The position numbers were made by a program, and so were the translations under genes. This document shows, piece by piece, positions 32,810 to 38,625 of a stretch of 38,625 bases of DNA. Every line of letters starts with the position of its first letter. Positions within the stretch are counted from its first letter, which is position 1. The stretch is taken from positions 1-38,625 of the forward strand of contig CAIZMQ010000142.1 in the NCBI GenBank assembly GCA_903934135.1, written 5' to 3'. The notes under the pieces are model-generated. The model did no database searches. It saw only the letters and a program-made list of their open reading frames with translations, and was not told where the DNA came from. Source of the stretch: an uncultured Verrucomicrobiota bacterium (GTDB lineage: Bacteria > Verrucomicrobiota > Verrucomicrobiia > Chthoniobacterales > JACTMZ01).

Positions 32810-33889
32810 ATGCCCGCCTCGCGTCTGGGCATCCTGACCGCCGGCGGCGATTGCGCCGGGCTCAACGCCGTGATCCGCGGCTTCGTTTGCGCTGCCGCGG
32901 CACGGAACCTTGAAGTGGTTGGCTTCCCCGAAGGCTACGAGGGCCTGCTTCATCCCGCGGGCGCGCGCCTGCTCACGCCGTCCAACACCCTCGGGATCGA
33001 AGCCACGGGTGGAAGTATTCTCGGGGCCACCAACAAGGGGCGTTTCCAGACGCGACGCGGTCCGGGCGGACAATCCATTTTGCCGGAACCGCTCGTCCGG
33101 GCTACCCGCCAAGCACTCGAGCAGAATCGGGTTGGCGCGCTTGTCGTGTTGGGTGGCGATGGTTCGCTCCGTACAGCCCTGCAATTGGCGCGTTCCGGGG
33201 TTCCCGTCATCGGCGTGCCCAAGACGATCGACAACGATCTCGATTCGACCGACGTCACTTTCGGCTTCGATACTGCGGTGACGCGGATTGCCGAAGCGGT
33301 GGCCAACCTTCGAACCACGGCCGAAAGTCACCGGCGCATCCTTGTGCTCGAGGTTATGGGACGCCACACGGGCTGGCTCGCCTTGCACGGGGCGGTGGCC
33401 GGCGGCGCAGAAATCGCCCTGCTGCCCGAATTGCCTTTCGATGGCGACCGCCTGGCCCGCTTCATCAAGGAATCGGAGAGGCGCGGACAACGCTCGCTGG
33501 TGGCTGTGGTGGCGGAAGGCGCGCGGGCCAAGGCCGGACGGCAGATCCGGAGACAAACATCGACGGGTGATAGCCGCCTCGGCGGCATCGGCACCTACGT
33601 GGAATCGCTGATTGCGGCACGCACCGGACGCGAGACCCGTTCGTGCGTGCTCGGCCACCTCCAGCGTGGTGGCGCTCCCGGCGCGTTTGATCGCGTCATC
33701 GGTCAACAATTCGGGGTCCGCGCCGTCGAGCTCGCCGCCGACGGGATGTTCGGGCGCATGGTCAGCTATCGCTTCGGGTCGGTCACCGATGTGGCCCTGG
33801 CCGACGCGGTCAACCGGACCCGCACGGTTTCCGAAGAAAGCCAGATCCTGCGCCATGCCCGCGCGCTCGGGATTTTTCTCGGGGAGTGA
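32810..33889 (+). CDS. pfkA: 6-phosphofructokinase
   Basis: Phosphorylates fructose 6-phosphate. Motifs are LGGDGSL (residues 114-120) and VPKTIDNDLD (136-145, with catalytic D141), then MGRHTGWLAL and LGHLQRGG. The phosphoryl-donor site has Gly at 118 and Lys at 138 (E. coli positions 104 and 124), the mixed pattern of group III enzymes. Members with this pair, such as that of Streptomyces, use ATP, while a PPi enzyme would have Asp at the first site. 359 residues. ATG 32810 was chosen because it starts at the conserved ASRLGILTAGGD; an upstream start would overlap dacA. Confidence 0.93.
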   Translation: MPASRLGILTAGGDCAGLNAVIRGFVCAAAARNLEVVGFPEGYEGLLHPAGARLLTPSNTLGIEATGGSILGATNKGRFQTRRGPGGQSILPEPLVRATRQALEQNRVGALVVLGGDGSLRTALQLARSGVPVIGVPKTIDNDLDSTDVTFGFDTAVTRIAEAVANLRTTAESHRRILVLEVMGRHTGWLALHGAVAGGAEIALLPELPFDGDRLARFIKESERRGQRSLVAVVAEGARAKAGRQIRRQTSTGDSRLGGIGTYVESLIAARTGRETRSCVLGHLQRGGAPGAFDRVIGQQFGVRAVELAADGMFGRMVSYRFGSVTDVALADAVNRTRTVSEESQILRHARALGIFLGE

Positions 33890-33954
33890 GGCCGGATCCT
33901 CAGAGCTTTTGCTTTGCCGCCGCGCACGGCAGGCGGTTGCCCTGGTCCCACGCG

Positions 33955-34749
33955 CTACCCAACAGAAGGCAGCGGCAAACTGACCAAGGCACGCTGTCCT
34001 CCATCGCGGATTTCTGTCATGCGGCAGCCGTAGATTTCCGACAAAACTGAGGGCTGCATGATTTCGGAAGCCGGGCCGCTGGAGTGAATGCGTCCGGCGG
34101 CCAGCAGCGCCACCTCATCGGCATAGTGAGCCGTGAGATTGAGATCATGGAGGATAGCCAGAACGCCATGTCCGTCCCGGGCCAGACGCCGTGCTTCACC
34201 GAGGAGTTGGTGCTGGTGCAAGGGATCGAGGCTTGAGATCGGCTCGTCGAGCAAAAGCAGACCCGAAGCCTCCGCACCGGATAGTTGCGCCATGGTGCGG
34301 GCAAAAGCCACCCGCTGCCACTCCCCGCCGGAAAGACGCGAGCAGTCGCGGTCGGCAAGGTCGGAAAGATCCATCTGCCACAGCATCTGCCGCGCGAGAG
34401 GGCGCGCATCATCCGCCGCATTATGGGCCAAACGCCCAAGTTCGACCGCCTCGAGCACGGTCATGCCGGAAGGACGGGCATTGTCTTGACGCATCACGGC
34501 ACAGTGCCGCGCGCGCTCGGCCGGGCTGTAGCCCGAGATCTCACGACCGTTGAGCATCACGCGGCCGTCATCCGCCTTCAACAACCCGGACAGGACCGAG
34601 AGCAAGGTGGTCTTGCCGGCGCCGTTGGGACCAATGACGGCAAGGAATTTTCCCGGCGTTACAGCGAGTGAAACGCGATCAAGGATCCGTCGCGTGTCGC
34701 GTGACAGCGTGATTCCTTCCGCGACCAAAGATGGGGCGTTCGGGATCAT
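33955..34749 (-). CDS. hmuV: Heme/iron ABC importer ATPase (HmuV-like)
   Basis: ATPase of a FecCD-type importer. Walker A GPNGAGKTT (40-48), signature LSGGEWQR (139-146), Walker B LLLLDEP (164-170) and switch H201. 264 residues. Close to HmuV by the LSGGEWQRVAFAR and DEPISSLD segments, but siderophore ATPases are similar, so substrate comes from context (heme oxygenase two genes away). The permease stop and this ATG share bases (TGATG). Confidence 0.88.
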   Translation of the reverse strand: MIPNAPSLVAEGITLSRDTRRILDRVSLAVTPGKFLAVIGPNGAGKTTLLSVLSGLLKADDGRVMLNGREISGYSPAERARHCAVMRQDNARPSGMTVLEAVELGRLAHNAADDARPLARQMLWQMDLSDLADRDCSRLSGGEWQRVAFARTMAQLSGAEASGLLLLDEPISSLDPLHQHQLLGEARRLARDGHGVLAILHDLNLTAHYADEVALLAAGRIHSSGPASEIMQPSVLSEIYGCRMTEIRDGGQRALVSLPLPSVG

Positions 34750-35786
34750 CAGGCGGACCAGGAAGACGGGCGCCGCAGGAGCCAGAGGAAGAAAGGGCCG
34801 CCAATGACTGCGGTGAGGATCCCGACCGCGAGTTCGGCCGGCGCCGCCAAAGTGCGTGCCCCGAGATCGGCCAAGACGAGAAGCATGGCGCCGAGCAACA
34901 AGGCTCCGGGCAGAACGAGTCGGTGCAGACCGCCGAGCAAAAGACGCGCCATGTGCGGAGCGACCAAGCCGATGAAGCCGATGGTGCCGGCAAAGGCGGT
35001 GGCTGCCCCGACTAGCAAGGCGGCGGCCACGATGATCTCGCGGCGCACCCGGACGACCGACACCCCGAGGTGCGCGGCCTGCTCCTCACCGAATTGCAAA
35101 GCATCGAGGGACCGCGCATTCCGCCAAAGGAGCATCCCGCCAATGGCGAGGAAGATGAGGAGGACGACCACCTGGGGCCATTGGGCTGAGGCGCAACTGC
35201 CAAGGGTCCAGAAGGTCATGGAGCGCAAGGCATCGTCGCTCGCCGAAAAGAGAAAAAATCCCAGCGCACTCCCCAGCATGGCGTTGAGCGCGACGCCGGC
35301 GAGAATAAGTTTGGCCGTGCCACCGGCCGCAAAGCCTGTGTTGAAAATTCCCAAAACAAGCACCGCGAGCCAACCGCCGACAAAAGCGGCCAGAGGCAAG
35401 AGCCAACCGCCGAGCAGTCCTTCCCAACCAAAAAAGAAACAGACCACCGCACCCAAAGCGGCGCCGGCGCTAACCCCGATGAGCGCGGGGTCGGCCAGCG
35501 GGTTCCGGAACAGCCCCTGCACCCCCGCCCCGGCCAAGGCAAGGGCCGCCCCAACCAAGGCCGCGAGCAACACACGCGGCAGGCGGATCTCCCAAAACAC
35601 AGCACGGACAATTTCCGGGACCTGGGCTGGAGCAGCGACGAGATTCCACAGGTCGGCGAGGCCGATGTTGACCGCGCCAAGGGCGGAAGCGGCCAGAAGG
35701 ACAAGGGGAAAGAGCGAAGCGAGAAGCCAAAGTCGTCCATGAGCCCGACCCCGCCGTCGCGAGTCGTTCTCCCTTGCCGCGTTCAC
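34749..35786 (-). CDS. hmuU: Heme/iron ABC importer permease (HmuU-like, FecCD family)
   Basis: 345 residues, about 9-10 membrane helices. Typical FecCD segments are RLPRVLLAALVGAALALAG, GVQGLFRNPLADPALIGVSAGA (in two parts) and TIGFIGLVAPHMARLL. The GTG start at 35786 shares GTGA with the binding-protein stop, so the three subunits are translationally coupled. Imports a chelate across the inner membrane; heme is the likely cargo by context. Confidence 0.9.
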   Translation of the reverse strand: MNAARENDSRRRGRAHGRLWLLASLFPLVLLAASALGAVNIGLADLWNLVAAPAQVPEIVRAVFWEIRLPRVLLAALVGAALALAGAGVQGLFRNPLADPALIGVSAGAALGAVVCFFFGWEGLLGGWLLPLAAFVGGWLAVLVLGIFNTGFAAGGTAKLILAGVALNAMLGSALGFFLFSASDDALRSMTFWTLGSCASAQWPQVVVLLIFLAIGGMLLWRNARSLDALQFGEEQAAHLGVSVVRVRREIIVAAALLVGAATAFAGTIGFIGLVAPHMARLLLGGLHRLVLPGALLLGAMLLVLADLGARTLAAPAELAVGILTAVIGGPFFLWLLRRPSSWSA

Positions 35787-36613
35787 GGCTGTCTCAGCAC
35801 CAGCGCGACCTCAGTCGCGGCAGACGGGGTGCGTGGGCCAAAGCCAAGGAAGGCCGCGTCGTCGACGCGTATAACCCGCAGCTGGCGACCGGCAGGCGTG
35901 GCGCCGAGGCCCGGTACGCGCGCTAGCAATTCGGTGTCATCACCGCCCACGCTCTCCGAAACAATGACAAAATCAGGCGTGGCGGCGGCAAAAATCTCCG
36001 CCGAGAGCGGTTTGTAGCCGGTGAAGGAGGCAGCGACATTGCGTCCACCACTGGCCTCAATCATGGCATGCGCCGCGGTCTCCGTGCCCGCGACCATGAG
36101 GTTGCCACCATGGCGGGCCAAGAGAAAGACCACCCCGGGAAGTTCGCCTTGGTTGGCCGCCGTCGCGGCGCGGAGCGCCTGCACGTCAGCCTCCACCTGG
36201 GTGATGAGCTTTTCTCCGGCTTCCACCCGGCCGGCCGCCGCGGCAATGGCGCGGATTTTGTCGTCGATATTATCGAGGGAATAGCCGTTGGGAACGACCA
36301 CCACATCCATGCCCGCCGCTTTGATTTGCTCGAGCACGGCGGGCGGGCCGGCCTCCCCGGAAGCGAGGAAGAGGTCGGGTTTTTGCGAGAGGATACCCTC
36401 CGCACCAAGCATGCGGACGTAGCCGACATCGGGTTTGTCGCGTGCGTGCTCGAGGTTTTTGCTCGAGGTATCGACCGCGACAATTTGTGGCCCGAGGCCG
36501 AGGCCGGAGACGATTTCGGTCACTGCCGCGCCAGCCGTGACAATACGGGCCGGCTCGGCACGCGCGCTGAACGCGGTGAGCAAGACGGCAAGAAAGGTCG
36601 CCGGACGAAGCAT
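35783..36613 (-). CDS. hmuT: Heme/iron ABC importer periplasmic binding protein (HmuT-like)
   Basis: 276 residues. Signal peptide about 1-19 (LRPATFLAVLLTAFSARA). Two-lobed binding fold with IVTAGAAVTEIVSGLGL near the start and HAMIEASGGRNVA in the second lobe, both typical of HmuT/BtuF-like proteins. ATG 36613 gives the signal peptide; upstream in-frame codons overlap the heme-oxygenase gene. It starts 20 bases after that gene. Confidence 0.88.
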   Translation of the reverse strand: MLRPATFLAVLLTAFSARAEPARIVTAGAAVTEIVSGLGLGPQIVAVDTSSKNLEHARDKPDVGYVRMLGAEGILSQKPDLFLASGEAGPPAVLEQIKAAGMDVVVVPNGYSLDNIDDKIRAIAAAAGRVEAGEKLITQVEADVQALRAATAANQGELPGVVFLLARHGGNLMVAGTETAAHAMIEASGGRNVAASFTGYKPLSAEIFAAATPDFVIVSESVGGDDTELLARVPGLGATPAGRQLRVIRVDDAAFLGFGPRTPSAATEVALVLRQP

Positions 36614-36633
36614 CTGCCTGGAAAAGAGTGCGG

Positions 36634-37266
36634 TCAGGCCAATTGGATTTCGTCGTCCAGTGCGGAAATCGCGTCGAACGTATGCTGCGCGGCTTTGACC
36701 ATGGTATCCTGCTCTTCGGACGACCAATCGATGGCATTCATGTCCTCGCGGAATTTCATCCACAGTCCACGTTGCGCTTCGCCGTGCGGGTCGAGGTATT
36801 TCATTCCCTCGCCGTCTGTCTTGCCCCAGGCCTTGCCGAGGGCGCGGGCGATGAAACGGGCGCCATTTTTGCTGCCTTCGAAAACGTAATAGATACCCAT
36901 GAGCACGGCCGGCGACGGTGCCTGCTGGATGGTCCCGACCAGATTTTGCGCGCCCTTGAGCGGCTCGATCGTGGATGTCTCGACCCCCAAGTAGCCGAGG
37001 TCGGCTTCGATATTCGCGGTCTGGTAGAGACCTGGCAGGCCGAGATGGGAGAGGCGCTGGTCCTCACCGAGCACACGGTCGGTCGCCGCCTCGAGTTCGC
37101 GATGGATGAGCCAGCGCTGGCCTAGATATTGTTTGTATTGGTCGTGGTCGATGGAGCCCGCAACGAGCGCGGCTTCCAGCGGCTTGGCTTCGGCGATGGC
37201 ATGCTGCTCGGCCGTCTCGGCCTTGAGCCGGCCCATGATGCCGGTGGGTGCTGCGGTGGTGGTCAT
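36634..37266 (-). CDS. Heme oxygenase-like protein
   Basis: 210 residues, all-helical. LKAETAEQHAIAE places H22 where heme oxygenases have the axial His, and YYVFEGSKNGARFIARAL matches their distal-helix motif (usual form LYVLEGSxLGG). It likely opens imported heme to biliverdin, CO and iron. ATG 37266. It lies between a pseudopilin gene and the heme importer with gaps of 20-22 bases. Related folds include thiaminases and other non-heme-oxygenase proteins, but context supports the call. Confidence 0.85.
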   Translation of the reverse strand: MTTTAAPTGIMGRLKAETAEQHAIAEAKPLEAALVAGSIDHDQYKQYLGQRWLIHRELEAATDRVLGEDQRLSHLGLPGLYQTANIEADLGYLGVETSTIEPLKGAQNLVGTIQQAPSPAVLMGIYYVFEGSKNGARFIARALGKAWGKTDGEGMKYLDPHGEAQRGLWMKFREDMNAIDWSSEEQDTMVKAAQHTFDAISALDDEIQLA

Positions 37267-37288
37267 AATAGTGGTGGTCGGGGTTGCG

Positions 37289-38080
37289 TTACTGGCCGGC
37301 AGTGTATTTCGGATTGTTTTCCTGCGCGGCCTGCCGACTCCAGAGCCGCATGTCGCGTAACTCCTCGACGGTCATGAGTCGCGTGGAGCCGTCGAGAAAA
37401 GCGGCAATGGCTTTCCCGCCGTGGCGCGGATGGACGAAGCCGAATTGAGAAGGGTCCGAATCCTTGGTCCACTCTCCCCCGCTCCAGCCGCCGCCGGGTT
37501 CGCCGGGTGCCCGCACGTATTCGTAGCCGTTGATTTCACTGCTGCCCGCAGAGACAAAAGCAATGATGGAGTGATCGGCCTGTCCGACCGAATGGACACA
37601 TTCGCTGTTGGTCTGTCCGGCTGTGCCGCCGACGAAATAGCGGTTGATGCCGAACGACGGAAAGGCACTAATCCCGTAATCGTACATGCTGCCGGACGGA
37701 CTCGAAAGGTTCATGACCTTGAGCAGTTGCTGGCGGTTGTTTCCGGCCAGCAGCGTGCTTTCGATGGCGTAATTGAAATAGGGCGCCAGTCGGAAAGGAT
37801 AGCGGGCCCGCACCTGACGGTTGCTGACGGGTTTGCCCTCGCCATTGAGCACGTTTACGGCCGAGGTATCGCGCGCCGCGAGATAGCGGCCGCCGTTGTC
37901 TGCAGCAGCGGCTTGATAAGCGGAAATAAGCGTCCTAGCTGCGGCTGTCTCGGTTGCGGTCTTCGCTCTATCCGTGGCGGACAAAAGCCCCGCACTGCCA
38001 ATGCCGACCAAGACAGCCAGGATGGCCATGACAACAAGCAATTCGATCAGGGTGAAGGCCGTGTTTCGCGTGGTTTTCAT
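37289..38080 (-). CDS. Type II secretion-type pseudopilin with H-x9-DG motif
   Basis: 263 residues. Prepilin site NTA|FTLIELLVVM with Ala at -1 rather than Gly and Glu at +5. A hydrophobic helix follows, then a large C-terminal domain ending with RHGGKAIAAFLDGSTRLM (the H-x9-DG hallmark of Verrucomicrobiota and Planctomycetota pseudopilin-like proteins). Usually surface or secretion-linked. ATG 38080 shares ATGA with the stop of the exported-protein gene. Its place in a heme operon is unusual. Confidence 0.88.
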   Translation of the reverse strand: MKTTRNTAFTLIELLVVMAILAVLVGIGSAGLLSATDRAKTATETAAARTLISAYQAAAADNGGRYLAARDTSAVNVLNGEGKPVSNRQVRARYPFRLAPYFNYAIESTLLAGNNRQQLLKVMNLSSPSGSMYDYGISAFPSFGINRYFVGGTAGQTNSECVHSVGQADHSIIAFVSAGSSEINGYEYVRAPGEPGGGWSGGEWTKDSDPSQFGFVHPRHGGKAIAAFLDGSTRLMTVEELRDMRLWSRQAAQENNPKYTAGQ

Positions 38081-38625
38081 GGGTCTGATGGATATTTGGC
38101 GCGGAAGAACATGTTGCGACTCCAAGCAGCGCGTCGATCCCCCGGCGCAGTGAAGGTGACGTTGAAAGTGCCCGAATCTGTTTCCACCGGGGCGGAAGGG
38201 GTCCATGCTGATTGTCCCGCGTACTCGCTGTATTCCACGATCAAGGTGCTCGCAGGCGGCCCGGTGAAGCTGTGCGTGACCGAAGTGCTGGAGCCGTCGT
38301 AAAGCGGTGTTCCCATGCCGGCCAGAGCCAGAAAGCGGGGAACAAAAACCACCCCGCTCGCCGCGACATCGGACTGGTCGAGGCGGACTTCGTAAATTTG
38401 CGCATGGGTCACGGCGCTGAAATCGATCCCGAGAGAACTGATGGGGCCAAGGCTACTGACGTCCCACTGGAAACCCCATGTATTGACGAAGACCGGCTCA
38501 TCGAGCTCTGTTTCGGGACTTGGGTAAGTTCCGCTTTGAAAGCGGTCGATAAGCACAGGTGGGAGTGAAGCACGGCCGACAGTTTCGCCATTCACCTTGA
38601 GCGCGGGCGAACCACCGGGACTGAC
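38077..38625 (-). CDS. Exported protein of unknown function, C-terminal part (cut by window edge)
   Basis: At least 182 residues; the frame is open to the right edge of the window, so the start lies outside. Beta-rich and Ser/Thr/Pro-rich, with NTWGFQWDVSSLG, IYEVRLDQSD and an ending WSRNMFFRAKYPSDP, a close like that of many exported Verrucomicrobiota beta-domain proteins. Not recognised as a family. The stop overlaps the pseudopilin start (ATGA), so it is in the same operon. Confidence 0.75.
   Translation of the reverse strand, partial: VSPGGSPALKVNGETVGRASLPPVLIDRFQSGTYPSPETELDEPVFVNTWGFQWDVSSLGPISSLGIDFSAVTHAQIYEVRLDQSDVAASGVVFVPRFLALAGMGTPLYDGSSTSVTHSFTGPPASTLIVEYSEYAGQSAWTPSAPVETDSGTFNVTFTAPGDRRAAWSRNMFFRAKYPSDP

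Noticed and set aside
32783-33856. 357-residue minus-strand frame
   Set aside because: Antisense of phosphofructokinase.
33912-33935. GC-rich imperfect hairpin between pfk and hmuV
   Set aside because: Stem of about 5 pairs, no T-tract on either strand; too weak to call a terminator.

Overview
The window is a GC-rich stretch of a bacterial chromosome, almost certainly from the phylum Verrucomicrobiota. The main evidence is the partial 16S rRNA gene at the left edge (minus strand). At 586-603 it carries the exact sequence of the EUB338-III probe, which was designed for Verrucomicrobiales, in place of the common bacterial EUB338 sequence. Genus cannot be read from this. No tRNA, CRISPR array, insertion sequence or phage gene was seen.

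Layout. (1) 1-1527: 5' part of a 16S rRNA gene with a structured leader and candidate tandem promoters, transcribed leftward. (2) 1528-3726 (+): pgsA and the bifunctional NAD(P)HX repair enzyme nnr. (3) 3723-17610 (-): one long operon-like run for a type II secretion (T2S) or related pilus-like machine. In transcription order it holds a membrane-anchored TPR protein, an exported unknown protein, pseudopilins G, H, I, J and K, GspL/PilM-like and GspM/PilO-like inner-membrane proteins, a GspC/PilP-like protein, secretin GspD, ATPase GspE (split by an apparent +1 frameshift), GspF and an L,D-transpeptidase lipoprotein. Most neighbours overlap by an ATGA or GTGA. (4) 17696-19895 (+): argD and argF. 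(5) 19929-25260 (-): a small membrane ORF, leuB, an ExbD-like protein coupled to an 808-residue TPR protein, a HAD phosphatase and a Dps ferritin. (6) 25464-28707: a membrane-anchored C39-like cysteine peptidase (+), a rhodanese and an APC-type amino-acid permease (-), and a small exported protein (+). (7) 28754-31788 (-): ribBA, ribH, nusB and ftsY in one close-packed run. (8) 31879-33889 (+): a D-alanyl-D-alanine carboxypeptidase and a 6-phosphofructokinase, 4 bases apart. (9) 33955-38625 (-): an exported protein cut by the window edge, a pseudopilin, a heme-oxygenase-like protein and a heme/iron-type ABC importer (binding protein, permease, ATPase), all colinear and nearly without gaps.

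How they work together. Region 3 would build a machine spanning both membranes: pseudopilins driven by GspE/GspF, a secretin exit pore, and a peptidoglycan-modifying lipoprotein made with it. Its first two genes are of unknown function. Region 9 looks like heme capture and breakdown for iron, unusually linked to a pseudopilin; no outer-membrane receptor is encoded here. The rest is housekeeping: phospholipid synthesis, arginine, leucine and riboflavin synthesis, protein targeting, glycolysis and cell wall.

The best leads for something new are the two unknown genes heading the secretion operon, the transpeptidase at its end, the frameshift in gspE, the ExbD-TPR pair without an ExbB, and the pseudopilin-heme operon.
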